DNA of 64,000 bases from Ulva prolifera (Eukaryota; Chlorophyta; Ulvophyceae; Ulvales; Ulvaceae). The notes under the pieces were generated by a model. It was not told the origin of the DNA and ran no database searches. It saw nothing but the letters and a program-made list of their open reading frames with translations. The translations under genes and the position numbers were made by a program. Shown in pieces: positions 50,241-63,152 of the stretch; positions within the stretch are counted from its first letter, which is position 1, and each line of letters begins with the position of its first letter. The stretch lies in NCBI GenBank assembly GCA_023078555.1, contig CM041199.1, positions 10,899,943-10,963,942 on the forward strand, written 5' to 3'.

Positions 50241-51955
50241 CACCATGGAGTGGTGTAATGCAAAAGTGCACACTTTCCACCAACCCATGTGAACGGACTT
50301 GGTTGCAGCCACGCAACCCCCCGCACATCAAAGGTACGATGACATGAACATTCCAAGATGTTGGGGGGTATGGGATGTCCATCATTCATTGCGTATTTTC
50401 TGCAGACACCATGGAGTGGTGTAATGCAAAAGTGCACACTTTCCACCAACCCATGTGAACGGACTTGGTTGCAGCCACGCAACCCCCCGCACATCAAAGG
50501 TACGATGACATGAACATTCCAAGATGTTGGGGGGTATGGGATGTCCATCATTCATTGCGTATTTTCTGCAGACACCATGGAGTGGTGTAATGCAAAAGTG
50601 CACACTTTCCACCAACCCATGTGAACGGACTTGGTTGCAGCCACGCAACCCCCCGCACATCAAAGGTACGACTACATGAACATTCCAAGATGTTTGGGGG
50701 CATGGGATGTCCATCATTCATTGCGTATTTTCTGCAGACACCATGGAGTGGTGTGGTGCAAAAGTGCACACTTTCCACCAACCCATGTGAATGGACTTGG
50801 TTGTAGCCACGCAACCCCCCGCGCATCAAAAGGTACGTCGACATGAACATTCAAAGATGTTGGGGGGTATGGGATGTCCATCATTCATTGCGTATTTTCT
50901 GCAGACACCATGGCGTGGTGTGGTGCAAAAGTGCACACTTTCCACCAACCCATGTGAATGGACTTGGTTGTAGCCACGCAACCCCCCGCGCAGCAAAAGG
51001 TACGTTGCCATCAACATTCCAAGATGTTGGGGGGTATGGGATGTCCATCATTCATTGCGTATTTTCTGCAGACACCATGGCGTGGTGTGGTGCAAAAGTG
51101 TACACTTTCCACCAACCCATGTGAATGGACTTGGTTGTAGCCACGCAACCCCCCGCGCAGCAAAAGGAACGTCGCCATCAACATTCCAAGATTTTGGGGG
51201 GTATGGGATGTCCATCATTCATTGCGTATTTTCTGCAGACACCATGGCGTGGTGTGGTGCAAAAGTGCACACTTTCCACCAACCCATGTGAATGGACTTG
51301 GTTGTAGCCACGCAACCCCCCGCGCAGCAAAAGGTACGTTGCCATCAACATTCCAAGATGTTGGAGGGTATGGGATGTCCATCATCCATTGCGTATTTTC
51401 TGCAGACACCATGGAGTGGTGTGGTGCAAAAATGCACACTTTCCACCAACCCATGTGAATGGACTTGGTTGTAGCCACGCAACCCCCCGCGCATCAAAAG
51501 GTACGTCGCCATGAACATTCCAAGACGTTGGGGGGCATGGGATGATTATCATTCATTGCATATTTGCTGCTGACTCCCAGGAGTGGCGTGGGCCAAAAGT
51601 GCACACTTTTCTCCAACCATGTGAATGGACTTGGTTGTAGCCACGCAACCCCCCGCGCATCAAAAGGTACGTCGCCATGAACATTCCAAGATGTTGGAGG
51701 GTATGGGATGATTATCATTCATTGCATATTTGCTGCTGACTCCCAGGAGTGGCGTGGGGCAAAAGTGCACACTTTTCACCAACCTTGTGAATGGACTTGG
51801 CTATAGACAAGCATACCCCCGCGCACCATAGGGAAGTTGCCAGAAACATCCTTTGATTCTGAAAGATCTAGGACGTCAAGTATGCATTGCACAGTTGTTG
51901 CTAACTCCTAGGAGTGGCGTGGAACAAAAGTGCACACTTTTCACCAACCATGTGA

Positions 51956-52953
51956 ATGGACTTGGTTGTAGCCACGCAACCCCCCGCGCAGCAAAAGGTA
52001 CGTCGCCATCAACATTCCAAGATTTTGGGGGGTATGGGATGTCCATCATTCATTGCGTATTTTCTGCAGACACCATGGAGTGGTGTGGTGCAAAAGTGCA
52101 CATTTTCCACCAACCCATGTGAATGGACTTGGTTGTACCCACGCACCCCCTGCGCATCAAAAGGTACGTCGCCATCAACATTCCAAGATGTTGGGGGTAT
52201 GGGATGTCCATCATTCATTGCGTATTTTCTGCAGACACCATGGAGTGGTGTGGTGCAAAAGTGCACACTTTCAACCAACCCATGTGAAAGGACTTGGTTG
52301 TAGCCACGCAACCCCCCGCGCATCAAAAGGTACGTCCCCATGAACATTCAAAGATGTTGGGGGGTATGGGATGTCCATCATCCATTGCGTATTTTCTGCA
52401 GACACCATGGAGTGGTGTGGTGCAAAAGTGCACACTTTCCACCAACCCATGTGAATGGACTTGGTTGTAGCCACGCAACCCCCCGCGCAGCAAAAGGTAC
52501 GTCGCCATCAACATTCCAAGATTTTGGGGGGTATGGGATGTCCATCATTCATTGCGTATTTTCTGCAGACACCATGGCGTGGTGTGGTGCAAAAGTGCAC
52601 ATTTTCCACCAACCCATGTGAATGGACTTGGTTGTACCCACGCACCCCCTGCGCATCAAAAGGTACGTCGCCATCAACATTCCAAGATGTTGGGGGTATG
52701 GGATGTCCATCATTCATTGCGTATTTTCTGCAGACACCATGGAGTGGTGTGGTGCAAAAGTGCACACTTTCCACCAACCCATGTGAACGGACTTGGTTGT
52801 AGCCACGCAACCCCCCGCGCATCAAAAGGTACGTCCCCATGAACATTCAAAGATGTTGGGGGGTATGGGATGTCCATCATCCATTGCGTATTTTCTGCAG
52901 ACACCATGGAGTGGTGTGGTGCAAAAGTGTACACTTTCCACCAACCCATGTGA
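51956..52953 (+). repeat. 499-bp (3-mer) tandem duplication
   Basis: Units at 51956-52454 and 52455-52953 share GATTTTGG, GTGCACATTTTCC, the ACCCACGCACCCC unit, the G5 tract and the GTCCCCATG unit. They differ at CAACCAACCCATGTGAAAGG (first) against CCACC with GTGAACGG (second). A comparable pair in copy 1 lies at about 35823-36321, with an intermediate version. Confidence 0.8.
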
Positions 52954-55900
52954 ATGGACTTGGTTGTAGCCACGCAACCCCCCGCGCATCAAAAGGTACA
53001 TCGCCATCAACATTCCAAGATGTTGGGGGGTATGGGATGTCCATCAGTCATTGCGTATTTTCTGCAGACACCATGGAGTGGTGTGGTGCAAAAGTGCACA
53101 CTTTCCACCAACCCATGTGAATGGACTTGGTTGTAGCCACGCAACCCCCCGCGCATCAAAAGGTACGTCGCCATGAACATTCCAAGATGTTAGGGGGTAT
53201 GGGATGATTATCATTCATTGCATATTTGCTGCTGACTCCCAGGAGTGGCGTGGGGCAAAAGTGCACACTTTTCACCAACCATGTGAATGGACTTGGTTGT
53301 AGCCACGCAACCCCCCGCGCATGAAAAGGTACGTCGCCATGAACATTCCAAGATGTTGGAGGGTATGGGATGATTATCATTCATTGCATATTTGCTGCTG
53401 ACTCCCAGGAGTGGCGTGGGGCAAAAGTGCACACTTTTCACCAACCTTGTGAATGGACTTGGCTATAGACAAGCATACCCCCGCGCACCATAGGGAAGTT
53501 GCCAGAAACATCCTTTGATTCTGAAAGATCTAGGACGTCAAGTATGCATTGCACAGTTGTTGCTAACTCCTAGGAGTGGCGTGGAACAAAAGTGCACACT
53601 TTTCACCAACCATGTGAATGGACTTGGTTGTAGCCACGCAACCCCCCGCGCAGCAAAAGGTACGTCGCCATCAACATTCCAAGATTTTGGGGGGTATGGG
53701 ATGTCCATCATTCATTGCGTATTTTCTGCAGACACCATGGCGTGGTGTGGTGCAAAAGTGCACACTTTCCACCAACCCATGTGAATGGACTTGGTTGTAG
53801 CCACGCAACCCCCCGCGCAGCAAAAGGTACGTCGCCATCAACATTCCAAGATTTTGGGGGGTATGGGATGTCCATCATTCATTGCGTATTTTCTGCAGAC
53901 ACCATGGAGTGGTGTGGTGCAAAAGTGCACACTTTCCACCAACCCATGTGAATGGACTTGGTTGTACCCACGCACCCCCTGCGCATCAAAAGGTACGTCG
54001 CCGTCAACATTCCAAGATGTTGGAGGGTATGGGATGTCCATCATTCATTGCGTATTCTCTGCAGAAACCATGGAGTGGTGTGGTGCAAAAGTGCACACTT
54101 TCCACCAACCCATGTGAATGGACTTGGTTGTAGCCACGCAACCCCCCGCGCATCAAAAGGTACGTCGACATGAACATTCAAAGATGTTGGGGGGTATGGG
54201 ATGTCCATCATTCATTGCGTATTTTCTGCAGACACCATGGCGTGGTGTGGTGCAAAAGTGCAAACTTTCCACCAACCCATGTGAATGGACTTGGTTGTAG
54301 CCACGCAACCCCCCGCGCATCAAAAGGTACGTCGCCATGAACATTCAAAGATGTTGGGGGGTATGAGATGTCCATCATTCATTGCGTATTTTCTGCAGAC
54401 ACCATGGAGTGGTGTAATGCAAAAGTGCACACTTGCCACCAACCCATGTGAACGGACTTGGTTGCAGCCACGCAACCCCCCGCACATCAAAGGTACGACT
54501 ACATGAACATTCCAAGATGTTGGGGGGCATGGGATGTCCATCATTCATTGCGTATTTTCTGCAGACACCATGGAGTGGTGTGGTGCAAAAGTGCACACTT
54601 TCCACCAACCCATGTGAATGGACTTGGTTGTAGCCACGCAACCCCCCGCGCATCAAAAGGTACGTCGACATGAACATTCAAAGATGTTGGGGGGTATGGG
54701 ATGTCCATCATTCATTGCGTATTTTCTGCAGACACCATGGAGTGGTGTAATGCAAAAGTGCACACTTTCCACCAACCCATGTGAACGGACTTGGTTGCAG
54801 CCACGCAACCCCCCGCACATCAAAGGTACGATGACATGAACATTCCAAGATGTTGGGGGGTATGGGATGTCCATCATTCATTGCGTATTTTCTGCAGACA
54901 CCATGGAGTGGTGTAATGCAAAAGTGCACACTTTCCACCAACCCATGTGAACGGACTTGGTTGCAGCCACGCAACCCCCCGCACATCAAAGGTACGATGA
55001 CATGAACATTCCAAGATGTTGGGGGGTATGGGATGTCCATCATTCATTGCGTATTTTCTGCAGACACCATGGAGTGGTGTAATGCAAAAGTGCACACTTT
55101 CCACCAACCCATGTGAACGGACTTGGTTGCAGCCACGCAACCCCCCGCACATCAAAGGTACGACTACATGAACATTCCAAGATGTTTGGGGGCATGGGAT
55201 GTCCATCATTCATTGCGTATTTTCTGCAGACACCATGGAGTGGTGTGGTGCAAAAGTGCACACTTTCCACCAACCCATGTGAATGGACTTGGTTGTAGCC
55301 ACGCAACCCCCCGCGCATCAAAAGGTACGTCGACATGAACATTCAAAGATGTTGTGGGGTATGGGATGTCCATCATTCATTGCGTATTTTCTGCAGACAC
55401 CATGGCGTGGTGTGGTGCAAAAGTGCACACTTTCCACCAACCCATGTGAATGGACTTGGTTGTAGCCACGCAACCCCCCGCGCAGCAAAAGGTACGTTGC
55501 CATCAACATTCCAAGATGTTGGGGGGTATGGGATGTCCATCATTCATTGCGTATTTTCTGCAGACACCATGGCGTGGTGTGGTGCAAAAGTGTACACTTT
55601 CCACCAACCCATGTGAATGGACTTGGTTGTAGCCACGCAACCCCCCGCGCATCAAAAGGTACATCGCCATCAACATTCCAAGATGTTGGGGGGTATGGGA
55701 TGTCCATCATTCATTGCGTATTTTCTGCAGACACCATGGAGTGGTGTGGTGCAAAAGTGCACACTTTCCACCAACCCATGTGAATGGACTTGGTTGTAGC
55801 CACGCAACCCCCCGCGCATCAAAAGGTACGTCGCCATGAACATTCCAAGATGTTGGGGGGTATGGGATAATTGTCATTCATTGCATATTTGCTGCTGACT

Positions 55901-56177
55901 CCTAGGAGTGGCGTGGGGCAAAAGTGCACACTTTTCACCAACCATGTGAATGGACTTGGTTGTAGCCACGCAACCCCCCGCGCATCAAAAGGTACGTCGC
56001 CATGAACATTCCAAGATGTTGGAGGGTATGGGATGATTATCATTCATTGCATATTTGCTGCTGACTCCCAGGAGTGGCGTGGGGCAAAAGTGCACACTTT
56101 TCACCAACCTTGTGAATGGACTTGGCTATAGACAAGCATACCCCCGCGCACCATAGGGAAGTTGCCAGAAACATCCT

Positions 56178-57004
56178 TTGATTCTGAAAGATCTAGGACG
56201 TCAAGTATGCATTGCACAGTTGTTGCTAACTCCCAGGAGTGGCGTGGAACAAAAGTGCACACTTTTCACCAACCATGTGAATGGACTTGGTTGTAGCCAC
56301 GCAACCCCCCGCGCAGCAAAAGGTACGTTGCCATCAACATTCCAAGATGTTGGGGGGTATGGGATGTCCATCATTCATTGCGTATTTTCTGCAGACACCA
56401 TGGAGTGGTGGTGCAAAAGTGTACACTTTCCACCAACCCATGTGAATGGACTTGGTTGTAGCCACGCAACCCCCCGCGCATCAAAAGGTACATCGCCATC
56501 AACATTCCAAGATGTTGGGGGTATGGGATGTCCATCATTCATTGCGTATTTTCTGCAGACACCATGGAGTGGTGTGGTGCAAAAGTGCACACTTTCCACC
56601 AACCCATGTGAATGGACTTGGTTGTAGCCACGCAACCCCCCGCGCATCAAAAGGTATCCCCATGAACATTCAAAGATGTTGGGGGGTATGGGATGTCCAT
56701 CATCCATTGCGTATTTTCTGCAGACACCATGGAGTGGTGTGGTGCAAAAGTGCACACTTTCCACCAACCCATGTGAATGGACTTGGTTGTAGCCACGCAA
56801 CCCCCCGCGCATCAAAAGGTACGTCGCCATGAACATTCCAAGATGTTGGAGGGTATGGGATGATTATCATTCATTGCATATTTGCTGCTGACTCCCAGGA
56901 GTGGCGTGGGGCAAAAGTGCACACTTTTCACCAACCTTGTGAATGGACTTGGCTATAGACAAGCATACCCCCGCGCACCATAGGGAAGTTGCCAGAAACA
57001 TCCT
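56178..57004 (+). repeat. 827-bp 5-mer with three small deletions
   Basis: The block reads C, A, A, A, B and should be 832 bp from unit lengths. Three losses account for the difference: 2 bp near 56408 (AGTGGTGGTGC for AGTGGTGTGGTGC), 1 bp in the G tract near 56518, and 2 bp near 56656 (GGTATCCCC for GGTACGTCCCC). Nothing suggests that they matter for function. They make this block a useful unique anchor in the array. Confidence 0.85.
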
Positions 57005-58166
57005 TTGATTCTGAAAGATCTAGGACGTCAAGTATGCATTGCACAGTTGTTGCTAACTCCCAAGAGTGGCGTGGAACAAAAGTGCACACTTTTCACCAAC
57101 CATGTGAATGGACTTGGTTGTAGCCACGCAACCCCCCGCGCAGCAAAAGGTACGTCACCATCAACATTCCAAGATGTTGGAGGGTATGGGATGTCCATCA
57201 TTCATTGCGTATTTTCTGCAGACACCATGGAGTGGTGTAATGCAAAAGTGCACACTTTCCACCAACCCATGTGAATGGACTTGGTTGTAGCCACGCAACC
57301 CCCCGCGCATGAAAAGGTACGTCGCCATGAACATTCCAAGATGTTGGGGGGTATGGGATGATTATCATTCATTGCATATTTGCTGCTGACTCCCAGGAGT
57401 GGCGTGGGGCAAAAGTGCACACTTTTCACCAACCATGTGAATGGACTTGGCTATAGACAAGCATACCCCCGCGCACCATAGGGAAGTTGCCAGAAACATC
57501 CTTTGATTCTGAAAGATCTAGGACGTCAAGTATGCATTGCACAGTTGTTGCTAACTCCCAAGAGTGGCGTGGAACAAAAGTGCACACTTTTCACCAACCA
57601 TGTGAATGGACTTGGTTGTAGCCACGCAACCCCCCGCGCAGCAAAAGGTACGTCGCCATCAACATTCCAAGATGTTGGAGGGTATGGGATGTCCATCATT
57701 CATTGCGTATTTTCTGCAGACACCATGGAGTGGTGTGGTGCAAAAGTGCACACTTTCCACCAACCCATGTGAATGGACTTGGTTGTAGCCACGCAACCCC
57801 CCGCGCAGCAAAAGGTACGTCGCCATGAACATTCCAAGATGTTGGGGGGTATGGGATGATTATCATTCATTGCATATTTGCTGCTGACTCCCAGGAGTGG
57901 CGTGGGGCAAAAGTGCACACTTTTCACCAACCATGTGAATGGACTTGGTTGTAGCCACGCAACCCCCCGCGCATCAAAAGGTACGTCGCCATGAACATTC
58001 CAAGATGTTGGAGGGTATGGGATGATTATCATTCATTGCATATTTGCTGCTGACTCCCAGGAGTGGCGTGGGGCAAAAGTGCACACTTTTCACCAACCTT
58101 GTGAATGGACTTGGCTATAGACAAGCATACCCCCGCGCACCATAGGGAAGTTGCCAGAAACATCCT

Positions 58167-60824
58167 TTGATTCTGAAAGATCTGGGACGTCAAGTATGCA
58201 TTGCACAGTTGTTGCTAACTCCCAGGAGTGGCGTGGAACAAAAGTGCACACTTTTCACCAACCATGTGAATGGACTTGGTTGTAGCCACGCAACCCCCCG
58301 CGCAGCAAAAGGTACGTCGCCATCAACATTCCAAGATGTTGGAGGGTATGGGATGTCCATCATTCATTGCGTATTTTCTGCAGACACCATGGAGTGGTGT
58401 AATGCAAAAGTGCACACTTTCCACCAACCCATGTGAATGGACTTGATTGTAGCCACGCAACCCCCCGCGCATGAAAAGGTACGTCGCCATGAACATTCCA
58501 AGATGTTGGGGGGTATGGGATGATTATCATTCATTGCATATTTGCTGCTGACTCCCAGGAGTGGCGTGGGGCAAAAGTGCACACTTTTCACCAACCATGT
58601 GAATGGACTTGGCTATAGACAAGCATACCCCCGCGCACCATAGGGAAGTTGCCAGAAACATCCTTTGATTCTGAAAGATCTAGGACGTCAAGTATGCATT
58701 GCACAGTTGTTGCTAACTCCCAGGAGTGGCGTGGAACAAAAGTGCACACTTTTCACCAACCATGTGAATGGACTTGGTTGTAGCCACGCAACCCCCCGCG
58801 CAGCAAAAGGTACGTTGCCATCAACATTCCAAGATGTTGGGGGGTATGGGATGTCCATCATTCATTGCGTATTTTCTGCAGACACCATGGAGTGGTGTGG
58901 TGCAAAAGTGTACACTTTCCACCAACCCATGTGAATGGACTTGGTTGTAGCCACGCAACCCCCCGCGCATCAAAAGGTACATCGCCATCAACATTCCAAG
59001 ATGTTGGGGGGTATGGGATGTCCATCATTCATTGCGTATTTTCTGCAGACACCATGGAGTGGTGTGGTGCAAAAGTGCACACTTTCCACCAACCCATGTG
59101 AATGGACTTGGTTGTAGCCACGCAACCCCCCGCGCAGCAAAAGGTACGTCGCCATGAACATTCCAAGATGTTGGGGGGTATGGGATGATTATCATTCATT
59201 GCATATTTGCTGCTGACTCCCAGGAGTGGCGTGGGGCAAAAGTGCACACTTTTCACCAACCATGTGAATGGACTTGGTTGTAGCCACGCAACCCCCCGCG
59301 CATCAAAAGGTACGTCGCCATGAACATTCCAAGATGTTGGAGGGTATGGGATGATTATCATTCATTGCATATTTGCTGCTGACTCCCAGGAGTGGCGTGG
59401 GGCAAAAGTGCACACTTTTCACCAACCTTGTGAATGTACTTGGCTATAGACAAGCATACCCCCGCGCACCATAGGGAAGTTGCCAGAAACATCCTTTGAT
59501 TCTGAAAGATCTAGGACGTCAAGTATGCATTGCACAGTTGTTGCTAACTCCCAAGAGTGGCGTGGAACAAAAGTGCACACTTTTCACCAACCATGTGAAT
59601 GGACTTGGTTGTAGCCACGCAACCCCCCGCGCAGCAAAAGGTACGTCGCCATCAACATTCCAAGATGTTGGAGGGTATGGGATGTCCATCATTCATTGCG
59701 TATTTTCTGCAGACACCATGGAGTGGTGTAATGCAAAAGTGCACACTTTCCACCAACCCATGTGAATGGACTTGATTGTAGCCACGCAACCCCCCGCGCA
59801 TGAAAAGGTACGTCGCCATGAACATTCCAAGATGTTGGGGGGTATGGGATGATTATCATTCATTGCATATTTGCTGCTGACTCCCAGGAGTGGCGTGGGG
59901 CAAAAGTGCACACTTTTCACCAACCATGTGAATGGACTTGGCTATAGACAAGCATACCCCCGCGCACCATAGGGAAGTTGCCAGAAACATCCTTTGATTC
60001 TGAAAGATCTAGGACGTCAAGTATGCATTGCACAGTTGTTGCTAACTCCCAGGAGTGGCGTGGAACAAAAGTGCACACTTTTCACCAACCATGTGAATGG
60101 ACTTGGTTGTAGCCACGCAACCCCCCGCGCAGCAAAAGGTACGTTGCCATCAACATTCCAAGATGTTGGGGGGTATGGGATGTCCATCATTCATTGCGTA
60201 TTTTCTGCAGACACCATGGAGTGGTGTGGTGCAAAAGTGTACACTTTCCACCAACCCATGTGAATGGACTTGGTTGTAGCCACGCAACCCCCCGCGCATC
60301 AAAAGGTACATCGCCATCAACATTCCAAGATGTTGGGGGGTATGGGATGTCCATCATTCATTGCGTATTTTCTGCAGACACCATGGAGTGGTGTGGTGCA
60401 AAAGTGCACACTTTCCACCAACCCATGTGAATGGACTTGGTTGTAGCCACGCAACCCCCCGCGCAGCAAAAGGTACGTCGCCATGAACATTCCAAGATGT
60501 TGGGGGGTATGGGATGATTATCATTCATTGCATATTTGCTGCTGACTCCCAGGAGTGGCGTGGGGCAAAAGTGCACACTTTTCACCAACCATGTGAATGG
60601 ACTTGGTTGTAGCCACGCAACCCCCCGCGCATCAAAAGGTACGTCGCCATGAACATTCCAAGATGTTGGGGGGTATGGGATGATTATCATTCATTGCATA
60701 TTTGCTGCTGACTCCCAGGAGTGGCGTGGGGCAAAAGTGCACACTTTTCACCAACCTTGTGAATGGACTTGGCTATAGACAAGCATACCCCCGCGCACCA
60801 TAGGGAAGTTGCCAGAAACATCCT
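58167..60824 (+). repeat. 1329-bp HOR (8-mer), two adjacent copies
   Basis: C spacings 498 and 831 repeat: 58167-59495 and 59496-60824. Shared markers are GGACTTGATTG (58440 and 59769), GTGTAATGC before ATGAAAAGG, and GTGTACAC with GTACATCGCC. Differences seen are GATCTGGG at 58179, CTCCCAGG against CTCCCAAG in the first C unit, GAATGTACTTGG at about 59432, and GGAGGG against GGGGGG in the last B unit. The 57005-58166 region (498 plus 664) is a shorter relative. Confidence 0.85.
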
Positions 60825-61489
60825 TTGATTCTGAAAGATCTAGGACGTCAAGTATGCATTGCACAGTTGTTGCTAACTCCCAGGAGTGGCGTGGAACAAA
60901 AGTGCACACTTTTCACCAACCATGTGAATGGACTTGGTTGTAGCCACGCAACCCCCCGCGCAGCAAAAGGTACGTTGCCATCAACATTCCAAGATGTTGG
61001 GGGGTATGGGATGTCCATCATTCATTGCGTATTTTCTGCAGACACCATGGAGTGGTGTGGTGCAAAAGTGTACACTTTCCACCAACCCATGTGAATGGAC
61101 TTGGTTGTTGCCACGCAACCCCCCGCGCATCAAAAGGTACATCGCCATCAACATTCCAAGATGTTGGGGGGTATGGGATGTCCATCATTCATTGCGTATT
61201 TTCTGCAGACACCATGGAGTGGTGTAATGCAAAAGTGCACACTTTCCACCAACCCATGTAAATGGACTTGGTTGTAGCCACGCAACCCCCCGCGCATGAA
61301 AAGGTACGTCGCCATGAACATTCCAAGATGTTGGGGGGTATGGGATGATTATCATTCATTGCATATTTGCTGCTGACTCCCAGGAGTGGCGTGGGGCAAA
61401 AGTGCACACTTTTCACCAACCATGTGAATGGACTTGGCTATAGACAAGCATACCCCCGCGCACCATAGGGAAGTTGCCAGAAACATCCT

Positions 61490-63152
61490 TTGATTCTGAA
61501 AGATCTAGGACGTCAAGTATGCATTGCACAGTTGTTGCTAACTCCCAGGAGTGGCGTGGAACAAAAGTGCACACTTTTCACCAACCATGTGAATGGACTT
61601 GGTTGTAGCCACGCAACCCCCCGCGCAGCAAAAGGTACGTTGCCATCAACATTCCAAGATGTTGGGGGGTATGGGATGTCCATCATTCATTGCGTATTTT
61701 CTGCAGACACCATGGAGTGGTGTGATGCAAAAGTGTACACTTTCCACCAACCCATGTGAATGGACTTGGTTGTAGCCACGCAACCCCCCGCGCATCAAAA
61801 GGTACATCGCCATCAACATTCCAAGACGTTGGGGGGTATGGGATGTCCATCATTCATTGCGTATTTTCTGCAGACACCATGGAGTGGTGTGGTGCAAAAG
61901 TGCACACTTTCCACCAACCCATGTGAATGGACTTGGTTGTAGCCACGCAACCCCCCGCGCATCAAAAGGTACGTCGCCATGAACATTCCAAGATGTTAGG
62001 GGGTATGGGATGATTATCATTCATTGCATATTTGCTGCTGACTCCCAGGAGTGGCGTGGGGCAAAAGTGCACACTTTTCACCAACCATGTGAATGGACTT
62101 GGTTGTAGCCACGCAACCCCCCGCGCATCAAAAGGTACGTCGCCATGAACATTCCAAGATGTTGGAGGGTATGGGATGATTATCATTCATTGCACATTTG
62201 CTGCTGACTCCCAGGAGTGGCGTGGGGCAAAAGTGCACACTTTTCACCAACCTTGTGAATGGACTTGGCTATAGACAAGCATACCCCCGCGCACCATAGG
62301 GAAGTTGCCAGAAACATCCTTTGATTCTGAAAGATCTAGGACGTCAAGTATGCATTGCACAGTTGTTGCTAACTCCTAGGAGTGGCGTGGAACAAAAGTG
62401 CACACTTTTCACCAACCATGTGAATGGACTTGGTTGTAGCCACGCAACCCCCCGCGCAGCAAAAGGTACGTTGCCATCAACATTCAAAAGATGTTGGGGG
62501 GTATGGGATGTCCATCATTCATTGCGTATTTTCTGCAGACACCATGGAGTGGTGTGATGCAAAAGTGTACACTTTCCACCAACCCATGTGAATGGACTTG
62601 GTTGTAGCCACGCAACCCCCCGCGCATCAAAAGGTACATCGCCATCAACATTCCAAGATGTTGGGGGGTATGGGATGTCCATCATTCATTGCGTATTTTC
62701 TGCAGACACCATGGAGTGGTGTGGTGCAAAAGTGCACACTTTCCACCAACCCATGTGAATGGACTTGGTTGTAGCCACGCAACCCCCCGCGCATCAAAAG
62801 GTACGTCGCCATGAACATTCCAAGATGTTAGGGGGTATGGGATGATTATCATTCATTGCATATTTGCTGCTGACTCCCAGGAGTGGCGTGGGGCAAAAGT
62901 GCACACTTTTCACCAACCATGTGAATGGACTTGGTTGTAGCCACGCAACCCCCCGCGCATCAAAAGGTACGTCGCCATGAACATTCCAAGATGTTGGAGG
63001 GTATGGGATGATTATCATTCATTGCATATTTGCTGCTGACTCCCAGGAGTGGCGTGGGGCAAAAGTGCACACTTTTCACCAACCTTGTGAATGGACTTGG
63101 CTATAGACAAGCATACCCCCGCGCACCATAGGGAAGTTGCCAGAAACATCCT
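61490..63152 (+). repeat. 831-bp HOR (5-mer), two adjacent copies
   Basis: Copies 61490-62320 and 62321-63152 both read C, A with GTGTGATGC and GTGTACAC, A with GTACATCGCC, B with GTTAGGGGG, and B with GGAGGG. The second is 832 bp because of one extra base in CATTCAAAAGATG at about 62480. The first has CAAGACGTTGG at about 61825 and CACATTTGC at about 62193. Confidence 0.85.

Larger units (their letters stand above)
43971..54633 (+). repeat. Multi-HOR super-unit, copy 2 (about 10.7 kb)
   Basis: C units at 44532, 47361, 48524, 51853 and 53515 follow the order of copy 1. Match blocks are 43971-47790 with 25840-29660, 48220-49560 with 29756-31100, 50548-51955 with 31585-32992, and 51853-54633 with 35720-38333. 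Private changes include a 666-bp tandem duplication at 48.95-50.24 kb, a 499-bp (3-mer) tandem duplication at 51.96-52.95 kb, and a one-base C-tract loss near 45492. Confidence 0.82.
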
